Origin: Sedimentibacter sp. SX930
GTDB lineage: Bacteria > Bacillota > Bacilli > Lactobacillales > Aerococcaceae
NCBI GenBank assembly: GCA_002155105.1
Contig: MUZD01000002.1
Span: 186,001 to 250,000, forward strand
Direction: 5' to 3'
Length of the DNA: 64,000 nucleotides
This document shows, piece by piece, positions 26,098-34,919 of the stretch. Positions within the stretch are counted from its first letter, which is position 1, and every line of letters starts with the position of its first letter. The notes under the pieces are model-generated. The model did not search any database and was not told where the DNA came from. It saw only the letters and a list, made by a program, of their open reading frames with translations. The translations under genes were made by a program, and so were the position numbers.

Positions 26098-27066
26098 TTA
26101 CCTGTTTTGTTTGCGTCTGTATTCAGACCGCGAGAGGCCGTTTGCTTCCGCGTTTTCGACGGCTGGCTGTTCCGGTGTGAAGACAGGTTTCGTTTGTTTG
26201 GTCGACTTTACAGAAGAGCGCTTCTTGCTTTTGAATTTGCCCGATTTGAACAGATCCAACGCCAAGAAGACTGCTGCTGCGATGAAGAGACTGGACGAGA
26301 GGGCGCCCATCCAACCGGAAACACCCAACAGGTCATCCAGTGTTGTCCGGAGATGGATATATCTTAATAATGCCCCCAAACCCGCGCACAGGATTGCCCG
26401 TTTGGTATTTCCGCTGGCCACTTTCAAGCGTTTGTTGCCCTCCATAAGAATGCTGAAGACGGAAATTCCATAGCTGGCAAGTGAGGCGTACTGAAGCAGG
26501 TTGTTCTGCCCGGTTATGTTCGCCAAAAAATCGCCGGCCACCGTTTGCCTGTCCAGGAAAAGGAAAACGGTGCCGAACAGGGCACCGAGCACACCGTTTC
26601 TGAAATGTGTGCCTTGCTTCTTCAGCAGCTTATTCAAGTTGGCCGAAAAGGACAGAAATGCCAGGGCGTAGCAACCGATAGCCACGTAGAGCGTCAAATC
26701 GGAAATGCCTGTTCTGCCAGCTATCAGTTGATCGGTGGCTGTTCGGGTGTGGAGATAGAGGAACCCGGTCCCCATGATCAAGCCGGATACGCCGCTGCGG
26801 AATCGGGCATTCGATTCGCGTTTCTGCTTGCTTTTTCCAAGCAGGACCTGCAACGTTGCGATACTGAAAAATCCCAATGAAATGTATAGGCCGAGATCCG
26901 GAATGCCGATGATGCTGCCGATAGCAGTAGCCTGATGCAGGTAGCCGAAAAGCATGCCGAGAATCACTGATGTGAACGGAAATCTGGATTCCTTGCCGTT
27001 GCGTTTTTTCATGATATGGATAAACGTCAGGATAAGAAGAAAAACGATGATGATCGGGTAGGTCAT
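26098..27066 (-). CDS. Four-repeat integral membrane protein of unknown function
   Basis: 322-residue polytopic membrane protein; I do not recognise a named family. Four internal repeats of roughly 65 residues each carry a pattern like (F/L)x(Y/F)(L/I)(H/D)xxTxxxx(L/I), seen as FGYLHQATAIG, FLYLHTRTATDQL, FLFLDRQTVAGDF and LRYIHLRTTLDDL, followed by a longer hydrophobic segment. That suggests fourfold duplication of a two-helix unit. The C-terminal 45 residues are basic then mixed-charge and likely cytoplasmic. The start is set by GGGGG eight bases before ATG; the frame is open upstream without a ribosome site. Confidence 0.7.
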   Translation of the reverse strand: MTYPIIIVFLLILTFIHIMKKRNGKESRFPFTSVILGMLFGYLHQATAIGSIIGIPDLGLYISLGFFSIATLQVLLGKSKQKRESNARFRSGVSGLIMGTGFLYLHTRTATDQLIAGRTGISDLTLYVAIGCYALAFLSFSANLNKLLKKQGTHFRNGVLGALFGTVFLFLDRQTVAGDFLANITGQNNLLQYASLASYGISVFSILMEGNKRLKVASGNTKRAILCAGLGALLRYIHLRTTLDDLLGVSGWMGALSSSLFIAAAVFLALDLFKSGKFKSKKRSSVKSTKQTKPVFTPEQPAVENAEANGLSRSEYRRKQNR

Positions 27067-27284
27067 ACCAAAGCCCCCTTGTATGTCAATTTGCTCTGAA
27101 CAACAGAAGCACCAAAACTGTTTCCGCTGTTCAGGAACATTCAAGGGACATCATAACACAGATTTATGATGCATTTGTTTCGGAATGACGATTATTTTGT
27201 TAAGAAAGTATGACCTGGGCCACCATATGACAAAAAACCTGAGCCGAAGCAACCAACAGTGAGGGTGCTATGTCAGGATGCACC

Positions 27285-27317
27285 AAAAAAGCATACCGCT
27301 AAATGAGCGGTATGCTT
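27285..27317 (-). terminator. Terminator of the pRiA4b-like gene
   Basis: AAGCATACCGCT / AGCGGTATGCTT perfect 12-bp stem (27289-27300 / 27306-27317). On the minus strand it is followed by TTTTTT. Confidence 0.9.
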
Positions 27318-27335
27318 CGTAATTTGAAGGATGAA

Positions 27336-28055
27336 TCAGAAATTTGGCGGCGAATCTTCCGTCTCATCAGGCAACGCATCATCCCAGCTTGTATCGATTG
27401 CATATTCTGATCCAAAGTCTTCATATTCCGTGTCGAAAATATCCGAGTCGCCCAACTGGGATAATGCAAAGTTGATCAAACGGATCAACTCTTTTGTGTC
27501 CGTCAGTTTCAATTTATCCCGATTCTGCAGAATCGTGGTGCGGTCCTCCATTTCATCAGGACTGGCATTTTCCGCGGCTACGCAAATCGGATAGCTACAA
27601 TCTTCTCGCGGCACAACCATCTCCGTGAGGTGGATATCCACTTCAATGACGGCATCCGTGAAATAGATGTAGGTCGCCGCATCATCGATATCTGTGAAAA
27701 ATTTTTGCAGCGTTTGGTCTTCATTTTCCGCGCTGTCGTCTTCATCGTAATAGTCGTAGTCATTTTCTTCGATTTCATCCACATCTTCACGTTCCTCATC
27801 GGAATATTCCCTGAGGTCGCTCTCGTCCGTATAATCTTCCAAGGTGTCCAATGGTGTCTCCTCGATGATGATGGGAAGGAGGTCTGTCCCCCCGGAGCGC
27901 GTAATTTCAAAACGGTGTTCGAAAAAACCGCTCCAACTGAATGCTGCTTGGATGATGCTGTTGAAGTCGTAGAAAGTCTCATCGCTGTTCACCTGGATAT
28001 CCCGCCATATAGGCACGCCGATGTCTCGGACAGCAATCCTGAATTCATAAATCAT
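27336..28055 (-). CDS. pRiA4b ORF-3-like protein
   Basis: 239-residue protein with the PRiA4_ORF3 domain at the N-terminus (FRIAVRDIGVPIWRDIQV...FYDFNSIIQAAFSWSG, about residues 4-45). A very acidic insertion rich in Asp, Glu and Tyr follows (about residues 70-120). The family also appears as an IS1096 passenger protein, but there is no transposase here, and chromosomal copies are common with unknown function. ATG 28055 is used because GGGGTGG is six bases upstream; the in-frame GTG nine bases earlier overlaps that site. Confidence 0.8.
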   Translation of the reverse strand: MIYEFRIAVRDIGVPIWRDIQVNSDETFYDFNSIIQAAFSWSGFFEHRFEITRSGGTDLLPIIIEETPLDTLEDYTDESDLREYSDEEREDVDEIEENDYDYYDEDDSAENEDQTLQKFFTDIDDAATYIYFTDAVIEVDIHLTEMVVPREDCSYPICVAAENASPDEMEDRTTILQNRDKLKLTDTKELIRLINFALSQLGDSDIFDTEYEDFGSEYAIDTSWDDALPDETEDSPPNF

Positions 28056-28276
28056 CTTGACCACCCCTGTTCTCTGCTTTACTCAAGTATAACGCTTTAT
28101 TGAGGGTACGAGCAAAGAATAACGCATAGACTATGAATCGAAAGTCCAAAGGTCGAGTAATCAATATTCCATCATTAGAAATCTATGGTACACTGATATT
28201 GTCGTTTGAATCAGCCTTGATTTAATCAAATAACTAAATCATCATTAATTTTACTTTCAGAAACGGAGAGGATCAG

Positions 28277-29215
28277 TTGGAGAATTTTTCCATTGCAGTG
28301 AATGCAGTAATGCCTTTATTGTTGTATATGTTGATCGGGCAGGGGTTATTGTGGGCCAAACTTTTGGATGGCACGACTTATCAAAAATTGAATAATGCCA
28401 TTTTTCGGTTCTTTTTGCCGATCAATCTCCTTATGAACGTTTACGAAGCGGATGTCAGAAGCACCTTCAGAGTGGATGTGCTCTTTTTCGCTGTCGGACT
28501 TACTTTAAGTTTCTTCTTGCTTTTTGCTTTATTCATTCCGCGTATCGAAAAGGACAATGCCAAACGCGGGGTGATGCTGCAAGGGACATTCCGTTCCAAT
28601 TTTGTCCTGTTCGGCTTGCCGATTGCCACTTCATTGTTGTCGGAAAGCCAATTGGGGATGACATCGATACTGATTGCAGTGATCGTTCCTTTGAATAATG
28701 TCCTGTCCGTCGTGGCGCTTTCCATCTATTCGGATCATAAAATCCAACCTGGTCGCATCCTCTTGGATATCCTGAAGAATCCGATGTTCATCGGTACGAT
28801 GGTAGGGATCCTGATCGGCCTTTCCGGATTGAAATTCCCTCTATTCCTCGACGATACGCTGAGGGGCATCAAAGGGCTGGTCACACCGTTAGCACTGATT
28901 GTCATGGGCGGTACTTTCCGCTTTGATGCCTTGAATAATGCGCGGATCCAACTGGCAATGACTGTATTCTTCAAATTAGTTTTGATCCCGATAATCGGCC
29001 TGACGCTGGCTGTCCTCTACGGATTGACGGGAGAAAATTTGGTGCCGATGATGACGATGCTGGGCGGTCCAACAGCCGTATCCAGCTACACGATGGCCCA
29101 ACAGATGGGCGGGGACCCGGATTTGGCAAGCCAAATCGTCGTTTTCACTACCATCTTGTCAATGTTCAGTTTGGTTGTGTTCATAACGGTCCTCAAATCA
29201 TTATTTTTGATTTGA
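28277..29215 (+). CDS. AEC-family (auxin efflux carrier-like) transporter
   Basis: 312-residue membrane protein with about ten hydrophobic segments in two fivefold halves. Family marks are the first helix (AVMPLLLYMLIGQGLLW), LPINLLMNVY in helix two, and TAVSSYTMAQQMGGDPDLAS near residue 275. AEC carriers in lactic acid bacteria move malate, citrate or other small acids; the substrate here is unknown. The start codon is TTG, fixed by GGAGAGG five bases upstream. Divergent from the pRiA4b-like gene. Confidence 0.87.
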   Translation: MENFSIAVNAVMPLLLYMLIGQGLLWAKLLDGTTYQKLNNAIFRFFLPINLLMNVYEADVRSTFRVDVLFFAVGLTLSFFLLFALFIPRIEKDNAKRGVMLQGTFRSNFVLFGLPIATSLLSESQLGMTSILIAVIVPLNNVLSVVALSIYSDHKIQPGRILLDILKNPMFIGTMVGILIGLSGLKFPLFLDDTLRGIKGLVTPLALIVMGGTFRFDALNNARIQLAMTVFFKLVLIPIIGLTLAVLYGLTGENLVPMMTMLGGPTAVSSYTMAQQMGGDPDLASQIVVFTTILSMFSLVVFITVLKSLFLI

Positions 29216-29227
29216 ATCCTATATACG

Positions 29228-29271
29228 GAAACAAGAATCTGCCGCTGAAGCAGATTCTTGTTTCCTTTTTT
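29228..29271 (+). terminator. Intrinsic terminator after the AEC transporter gene
   Basis: GAAACAAGAATCTGC (29228-29242) / GCAGATTCTTGTTTC (29250-29264), 15 bp perfect, then CTTTTTTTG. Confidence 0.92.
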
Positions 29272-29357
29272 GTCTGTTCGCGTTCGCCTAAGCCCCTGTG
29301 AAAGCTTATAATGGGTGTAGAAGGACCACAACCATCTTATGACAGGGGACGATAAAG

Positions 29358-29975
29358 ATGATCATCATCGGGATTACCGGAGGATCGGGAGCCGGCAAAA
29401 CAACCGTAGCAAAAACAATCGCGAAAAGACTGGGCAAGGGCAATGTCGTCTATGTATCGCAGGATTGGTACTACAAAGATCAAACGCATCTGAGCGCAAT
29501 TGAACGCGAAAACCTGAATCTCGATCACCCAAATGCCTTCGATAACGAACTGTTGATAGCTGATTTGGCAAAACTCCGTTCCGGACAAGACATCGAGGCG
29601 CCAATCTACGATTTCGGTCTGCAGGCGCGTTCGAAAAAGACGACCCCGATCGAGTCGAAGCCGGTCGTCATCCTGGAAGGGATCCTGATTTTGGCCATAC
29701 CCAAATTGGTTTCCATGATCGACATCAAAATATTTGTCGATGCGGAACCGGATATCCGCCTGATCAGAAGAATCGAGAGGGATATCCGCGAAAGAAACAG
29801 CACGTATGAGAGTACGATCGCCCGCTATCTGACGACCGTCAAACCGATGCACGATGCCTTCATCGAGCCGTCCAAAATCCAAGCCGACATCATCGTACCG
29901 CGCGGGGGCCAGAACGACATCGCCACCGATATGCTCGGGGACTTGGTTGAGCACTACAGCCATCACCATGTTTAA
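29358..29975 (+). CDS. udk: Uridine/cytidine kinase
   Basis: 205-residue nucleoside kinase that phosphorylates uridine and cytidine for pyrimidine salvage. P-loop GGSGAGKTT sits at about residues 8-16. The family stretches VVYVSQDWYYKD, NLDHPNAFD, and EGILILAIPKL are present, as is the lid-like RIERDIRERN. Normal family length. It complements the de novo pyrimidine genes further along the window. The start follows ACAGGGGACG. Confidence 0.92.
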   Translation: MIIIGITGGSGAGKTTVAKTIAKRLGKGNVVYVSQDWYYKDQTHLSAIERENLNLDHPNAFDNELLIADLAKLRSGQDIEAPIYDFGLQARSKKTTPIESKPVVILEGILILAIPKLVSMIDIKIFVDAEPDIRLIRRIERDIRERNSTYESTIARYLTTVKPMHDAFIEPSKIQADIIVPRGGQNDIATDMLGDLVEHYSHHHV

Positions 29976-30130
29976 AAAGTTGTATGTTTCAAGCAAATAA
30001 ATTCAAAAAAATATTACATGAAAAAAGCATTAGAAATAGACAAGAAAACGGAAATAGTATATAGTGTTCCTATGCAGTAATACTACTGTCAAAAAAGCAG
30101 AACACGCATTGAAATGAGAGGATCTATTCA

Positions 30131-30835
30131 GTGGATAACACAGAATTGTTGACGCGATTTAACCTGACCAGGCACGAAGCGACCATCTACCTGACCTTGC
30201 TTTCGGACGGGGACCTGAATGGCTATGAAGTATCGAAGATAACCGGTATTTCACGTTCGAACGCCTATGCATCATTGGCCTCGTTGGTTGAAAAAGGAGC
30301 GGCCTTCATCATCGAAGGGGAGACGACCCGTTATACCCCGGTACCTGTAGAGGAATTCTGCGGGAACAAAATTCGATCCCTACAGGAATCCAAGCAGGAA
30401 TTGATCAAGAATATCCCCCAAAGAAGAGAAGATGCGGAGGGGTATATAACCATCACAGGCGAACACCGCATAATGGACAAAATGCGCAATATGATTTCAG
30501 AATCGAAGTCTCGCGTCTACTTGTCCGTGTCCGGGAATATCCTGCCGGAACTTTTGACGGAAATGCAAGCAGCACATCAGCGCGGCATTAAAATGGTCGT
30601 CATAACCGATACGCCTTTCCCTCAGGAAGGCATGACTGTTCATGTTTTGGAGAAGCCGAAGAAGCAAGTACGAATCATCGTGGATTCCACGACCGTTCTG
30701 ACTGGTGATATCGATGAGGGAGAGTTTTCCACTTGTCTGTATTCCGGGAAGAAAAATGTAGTTGATTTATTGAAAGAATCGTTGCAGAACGAAATCAAAG
30801 TAGTCGAAATGATGAGAGGATTTGAAGCGAAATGA
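30131..30835 (+). CDS. TrmB-family transcriptional regulator
   Basis: 234-residue regulator. An N-terminal winged helix (LTRHEATIYLTLLSDGDLNGYEVSKITGISRSNAYASL, about residues 10-50) is followed by a coiled linker and a C-terminal effector-like domain. TrmB proteins in archaea sense sugars; in Firmicutes the ligand is often unknown. The gene starts with GTG behind GAGAGGA and overlaps lysA by ATGA, so it is likely a local regulator of lysine synthesis or linked to it in expression. Confidence 0.83.
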   Translation: MDNTELLTRFNLTRHEATIYLTLLSDGDLNGYEVSKITGISRSNAYASLASLVEKGAAFIIEGETTRYTPVPVEEFCGNKIRSLQESKQELIKNIPQRREDAEGYITITGEHRIMDKMRNMISESKSRVYLSVSGNILPELLTEMQAAHQRGIKMVVITDTPFPQEGMTVHVLEKPKKQVRIIVDSTTVLTGDIDEGEFSTCLYSGKKNVVDLLKESLQNEIKVVEMMRGFEAK

Positions 30836-32097
30836 CAAAAAAAGTATTTGTTGAAAAAGAGCAATTGGAAGAAATCGTACAACAGTATCCGACTCCCTTC
30901 CATTTATATGATGAAAAAGGTATCCGTGAGAATGCGCGCAAATTGAATGCGGCTTTCTCCTGGAACAAAGGCTTCAAAGAATACTTTGCTGTGAAGGCAA
31001 CACCGACACCGGCCATTCTGCAGATTCTGAAGGAAGAAGGCTGCGGCGTGGACTGTTCGACCTACACAGAGTTGATGATGGCCGATGCGCTCGGATTCAA
31101 AGGCGATGAAATCATGTTCTCTTCGAACGTGACACCTAAGGAAGACTTCCAATTCGCCCGCAAACTGAATGCGACCATCAATTTGGATGACATTACCCAC
31201 ATCGATTTCCTGGAAGAAGCAGCCGGATTGCCGGAAACGGTCAGCTGCCGATTCAATCCAGGCGGCGAGTTCACGATCAACAATGAAATCATGGACAAAC
31301 CCGAAGACGCAAAATACGGCTTCACACGTCCACAATTGACTGAAGGTTTCAAAAAGTTGATGGCAAAAGGCGTGAAACACTTCGGCCTGCATTCGTTCCT
31401 AGCCAGCAATAACGTTGCGGATGAGTACTATCCGATCCTTGCGGGCATCCTGTTCCAGACTGCCGTCGAACTGAAGGAGGAAACAGGCGCAGATATCACT
31501 TTCATCAACCTTTCAGGCGGAATCGGCATCCCTTACCTGCCGGAACAAAAAGCTGCGGATGTAGCGAAAATCGGCGAAGGTGTCCGCAAGGCGTTCGAAG
31601 AAATATTGGTTCCTGCCGGCTTGGGTGATGTTGCGATCTATACGGAGCTAGGCAGATACATGCTTGGGCCATACGGTTGCTTGGTGGCAACGGCCATCCA
31701 CGAAAAGCGCATCTACAAAGATTACATCGGTCTGGATGCCAGCGCAGTCAATTTGTTGCGTCCGGCAATGTACGGTGCTTATCACCACATCACTGTGATG
31801 GGTAAAGAAGATCAGCCAGCGGATCACCTGTATGATGTGACCGGCGGATTATGCGAAAATAACGACAAATTCGCCATCAACCGCATGCTGCCTAAAATCG
31901 ACATCGGCGACTTGGTCGTGATCCATGACACAGGAGCGCACGGCTTCTCGATGGGTTACAACTACAACGGAAAATTGCGTTCGGCTGAAATCCTGTTGAA
32001 GGAAGACGGCGGCACGGAAATGATCCGTCGCCCGGAAAAACCAGCGGATTACTTCGCAACTTTCGACTTTACGGGCCTTTTCAAAGACGTGAAATAA
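30832..32097 (+). CDS. lysA: Diaminopimelate decarboxylase
   Basis: 421-residue PLP enzyme (group IV decarboxylase) that turns meso-diaminopimelate into lysine. The PLP lysine is K55 in YFAVKATPTP. The glycine-rich phosphate site is NLSGGIGIPY, and the later active-site segment is GGLCENNDKF. Some motifs differ from the B. subtilis type (HSFLASNN instead of HIGSQ), which places it in a divergent LysA branch; a related carboxylate decarboxylase is the alternative. It is translationally coupled to the TrmB-type gene and closed by a terminator. Confidence 0.85.
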   Translation: MTKKVFVEKEQLEEIVQQYPTPFHLYDEKGIRENARKLNAAFSWNKGFKEYFAVKATPTPAILQILKEEGCGVDCSTYTELMMADALGFKGDEIMFSSNVTPKEDFQFARKLNATINLDDITHIDFLEEAAGLPETVSCRFNPGGEFTINNEIMDKPEDAKYGFTRPQLTEGFKKLMAKGVKHFGLHSFLASNNVADEYYPILAGILFQTAVELKEETGADITFINLSGGIGIPYLPEQKAADVAKIGEGVRKAFEEILVPAGLGDVAIYTELGRYMLGPYGCLVATAIHEKRIYKDYIGLDASAVNLLRPAMYGAYHHITVMGKEDQPADHLYDVTGGLCENNDKFAINRMLPKIDIGDLVVIHDTGAHGFSMGYNYNGKLRSAEILLKEDGGTEMIRRPEKPADYFATFDFTGLFKDVK

Positions 32098-32111
32098 ACG
32101 GAATCAAATAA

Positions 32112-32157
32112 GAGGGGCCAACGAGCACATAAACTGTTCGATGGCCCCTCTTTTTTT
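32112..32157 (+). terminator. Intrinsic terminator after lysA
   Basis: GAGGGGCCA (32112-32120) / TGGCCCCTC (32142-32150) with seven T following. Confidence 0.92.
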
Positions 32158-32229
32158 GTTTCGCTTCAAGAAATTGATCTGACTGCATGATATAATGTTC
32201 CCTGGACGAACAAGCGAGGAGTGAAAGAT

Positions 32230-32610
32230 ATGTTCCAAAAAGAAACAATCAAGGAAAGTGTTTCGGCGCTTCAGTTGAAGTCAGGTGACTATTGCGTCAT
32301 CACCGGGACGGCACTGGTTATGCATGGGATAAAAGAGGAAACAAAGGATATCGACATCAGCTGCACCAGGGAAGCGTTCCGAGCTTTAGTTGCTCAGGGA
32401 TACCCGATCAAACAAGGCGCTTTCGCCCGCAAGGTGATCTACAGCGATGATGTGGAAATTTTCGAGGATTGGCATAGAGGGGATATCACGATGATCGAGG
32501 GGGTTCCGGTCGCGAGCCTGGAATCAGTCATCGTTATGAAGAAGCAGCTGGGCCGGGAAAAAGATTTGATGGACATTGCCAAAATTGAAGCACATCTGGC
32601 CAAACGATAA
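32230..32610 (+). CDS. Small nucleotidyltransferase-fold protein
   Basis: 126-residue protein resembling minimal nucleotidyltransferases of the DUF6036/AbiEii-related type. The core is YCVITGTALVMHGIKEETKDIDISCT, giving a G(T/S)ALxxHG...DIDI arrangement in which the two Asp could bind metal. A second acid lies in VEIFEDWH. ATG 32230 is nine bases after GAGGAG; the in-frame GTG at 32221 abuts that site. No partner toxin or antitoxin gene is adjacent, so function is open. Confidence 0.6.
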   Translation: MFQKETIKESVSALQLKSGDYCVITGTALVMHGIKEETKDIDISCTREAFRALVAQGYPIKQGAFARKVIYSDDVEIFEDWHRGDITMIEGVPVASLESVIVMKKQLGREKDLMDIAKIEAHLAKR

Positions 32611-32619
32611 AACCAGCAA

Positions 32620-32665
32620 AAAAAGCTGAAGAAATGCCATTATAGAGGCGTTTCTTCAGCTTTTT
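32620..32665. terminator. Bidirectional terminator
   Basis: AAAAAGCTGAAGAAATGCC (32620-32638) pairs with GGCGTTTCTTCAGCTTTTT (32647-32665) with one mismatch, between two convergent genes. Confidence 0.9.
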
Positions 32666-32677
32666 GGATTATCTGAT

Positions 32678-33394
32678 TCAAACCAACAGTAGTTGCAGCC
32701 AAGAGGGGGCGAAATAGGCTCCGCCCATTGCAATGAGAAAGAGAACTTTCCAAATGACGCTAGGGATATACGTCTTTGTCGCCAAGGCCGATCCGTCCCA
32801 ATGACTGTCATTTTTCAAAAGCAAAACAATGAAAAATTGATGGGCCAAACCAAGCATATACCAGACGACGAAACCGATTGTGATGACGTCCACTGACTGA
32901 TAAATCCTCATCAGAACGCTGGAGTCGTTCCGGTAAATCAGAATCGAACTACCCATCGCAATCAGAATGATCAGGTTCTGCCAAAAGCTCTTTTCCCGCG
33001 CTAATAAATTGGTAAGCAAATAGACGCCCAAGAAAAGCGGAATGATCCAAAGCAGCAGTCCCTGTAAATAGAGATAGGACATTACCACAAAGAACAACGC
33101 CTGTGATACATAACCGCCGAGCAGGCTAAAGAACATACCCAACCCGCTGCGGTTTCCGATTTCGGCCAAACCGAGGATGCCGCCGCTTTTGACGATTGAG
33201 GGAAGGACATTGAATTTTATCGACTGGATGCTTCCGCCCCATAAGCGCGCCGTAAGAGCATGGCCGCACTCATGGATGATGACGTTGGGAAGATCCAGAT
33301 AAATGCCGAACGTATACGCCAGCATGCCGCGGCTGGAAAAGGTGAAATAGGCCACCGCAAAAAAGAAAGCAATCAAAACCGGAAGGTCCATCAT
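32678..33394 (-). CDS. M50-like membrane metalloprotease
   Basis: 238-residue membrane protein with six or seven hydrophobic segments. The zinc motif HECGH (H41, E42, H45) lies at the start of a segment (LPNVIIHECGHALTARLWGG), as in the M50B group of intramembrane-type proteases. A GGYVSQALFF stretch follows. I did not find a clear third-ligand NPDG motif, so activity is plausible but not shown. The start has AAAGGAGG nine bases upstream. Monocistronic, convergent with the preceding gene. Confidence 0.72.
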   Translation of the reverse strand: MMDLPVLIAFFFAVAYFTFSSRGMLAYTFGIYLDLPNVIIHECGHALTARLWGGSIQSIKFNVLPSIVKSGGILGLAEIGNRSGLGMFFSLLGGYVSQALFFVVMSYLYLQGLLLWIIPLFLGVYLLTNLLAREKSFWQNLIILIAMGSSILIYRNDSSVLMRIYQSVDVITIGFVVWYMLGLAHQFFIVLLLKNDSHWDGSALATKTYIPSVIWKVLFLIAMGGAYFAPSWLQLLLV

Positions 33395-33518
33395 ACGGGT
33401 ATCCTCCTTTCAATAAATGCATCAGTACTCATTCAAGAGGATAACATGCAAATTTAATTTTTTTGTGAAGACGATAGGGAATTATCATGATTGATTCCAA
33501 TTGAATCCCTAGATAGCA

Positions 33519-33558
33519 AGAAGCCTTCCTTTCGACGGATACAGAAAGGAAGGCTTCT
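33519..33558 (-). terminator. Terminator of the DUF1002 gene
   Basis: 15-bp hairpin AGAAGCCTTCCTTTC-type arm (33519-33533) with GAAAGGAAGGCTTCT (33544-33558), just downstream of the minus-strand stop. Confidence 0.75.
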
Positions 33559-33584
33559 TCATTATGTTGCTAGCGATGCTTCGG

Positions 33585-34553
33585 TTATTCGGTTTCAGTC
33601 GTAGTGCTGTCGTTGCCGCCGAAAAGGTTCGTGAAGAATTGGACGATGGATTCCCAGATTCCCATGCTGTCTTCCTTCAGTTGTTCCTGATCAACATTGC
33701 TCCAGGCAGTTTTTGCCTGCTCGAACAATTCTCCGCCGGTTGCCTGCAGTTCCTCACCGAAAGCGGCAATCTGTTCTTTCTGCGCTGCAGTAAGATTGAT
33801 GTCGCCGAAATTGATCATGAGGTTCTGGATGTTCGTGATGTTGTCCGAAGACAGGATGGTGTCAAGGTTGTAGTTCTTCAGCACGTCCTCGACGATTTGA
33901 CGGATGTCGTCAGCGCTGATGTTACCGTTGTTCGCATCCTTGGCTTCTTGGATGTCCTGTTTCATTTCCACGATCGCAGCGTTCATCAATTCATCCGAAT
34001 AGCCGCTGTCGGCTTGGTTTTCCTCGGTTACTGCAGAAGTGACAGCCAGTTCTTCCTGGGCGACTTCCACGGCCGCTGCATCCAGTGTGTTTCCTGAATC
34101 AGCAAAAGCTTTGTAGACACCGGCCAATGCGCCGGATCCGTCAACCTTGACAGCAGACGCTACCTTGATGTCCACATCCACTGCTCCGGCTGTGATGGCA
34201 GCATTTTTATACTGCGCTTCCGTGATGGCAGTGATGGTTTCAGGAGTCAGGATTTCCACCGAAACAGCACCATCGCTGTCGGCAGGCGTGATGTACGTGC
34301 TCGAATAGACTTGGCTATAAGGATAATCATCCTGAAGCAAGCCGTTCAATTCATTGACGGCCACGACCAGCTCGTTCGTTCCCTCGGCTACTCCCAGCGT
34401 TTCTCTGGTTTCCTCCAGTTGGGCGGCGTTCAGACTCTCGCCGTAAGTGAATATCGGTTCGATTGCGACTTTATCGGCAAACGCTGCCGGAGCGGTAATT
34501 CCCAATAAGGTCAACGAAGCCAGACCTACTGTCATCATTTTTTTCAGTTTCAT
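33585..34553 (-). CDS. Secreted DUF1002-family protein
   Basis: 322-residue exported protein with a signal peptide cleaved after about residue 26 (TAPAAFA). The body matches DUF1002/YpuA-like proteins: IFTYGESLNAAQLEETRETLGV near the N-terminus, ITPADSDGAVSVEILTPETIT in the middle, then alternating helices and an aromatic C-terminal stretch (SIVQFFTNLFGG). It is very acidic. The function of the family is unknown. The gene is monocistronic and closed by a hairpin. Confidence 0.82.
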   Translation of the reverse strand: MKLKKMMTVGLASLTLLGITAPAAFADKVAIEPIFTYGESLNAAQLEETRETLGVAEGTNELVVAVNELNGLLQDDYPYSQVYSSTYITPADSDGAVSVEILTPETITAITEAQYKNAAITAGAVDVDIKVASAVKVDGSGALAGVYKAFADSGNTLDAAAVEVAQEELAVTSAVTEENQADSGYSDELMNAAIVEMKQDIQEAKDANNGNISADDIRQIVEDVLKNYNLDTILSSDNITNIQNLMINFGDINLTAAQKEQIAAFGEELQATGGELFEQAKTAWSNVDQEQLKEDSMGIWESIVQFFTNLFGGNDSTTTETE

Positions 34554-34919
34554 GGTTTAACCTTCTTTCTTTCGTAGCATGCTTGTATTGTATCAAAGAT
34601 AAACAACGAAATGTATTATCATTTCTTTAAATAATTATGAAGCTTCTGCGACGCAAAGTCAAAGTATTCCCCAAAAGAGCCTGTCGTGTCGTTTCGCGCA
34701 TAGTTGGCCATAACCATGCGCGAAATCGTCTCAAAAGTCGTTTCTGCAGCCTGTCAAAAGTTGGGAATGAGACACCAAAAGGGGGAACACATGTATAATT
34801 GTGTTCCTCATAAAACGTTGATTTATCAATGCCAAAATGGTATGCTTTTTTTATCGAAATCAACCGAAAAACCCCGGATATCGGAGGGCATAAAATAAAG
34901 GAAACAAGAGGATATTTCA
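34554..34919. other. Regulatory gap between DUF1002 and recombinase genes
   Basis: No gene seen. It contains a 34-base dyad with TTTCGCGCAT (34692-34701) and ATGCGCGAAA (34716-34725), extended inward by GTT/AAC. It also has a near-inverted pair of ATTCCC/GGGAAT motifs flanking it, and the promoter palindrome listed separately. Confidence 0.6.
34784..34807 (+). promoter_or_regulatory. Palindrome centred on an extended -10, upstream of the recombinase
   Basis: GGAACACA (34784-34791), TGTATAAT (34792-34799), TGTGTTCC (34800-34807). The arms are a perfect 8-bp inverted repeat and the 8-base spacer is itself an extended -10. A repressor dimer bound here would occlude the promoter. Confidence 0.6.

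Noticed and set aside
27336-28055. Insertion-sequence passenger gene (IS1096 TnpR-like)
   Set aside because: The domain matches pRiA4b ORF-3, but there is no transposase or terminal inverted repeat nearby.
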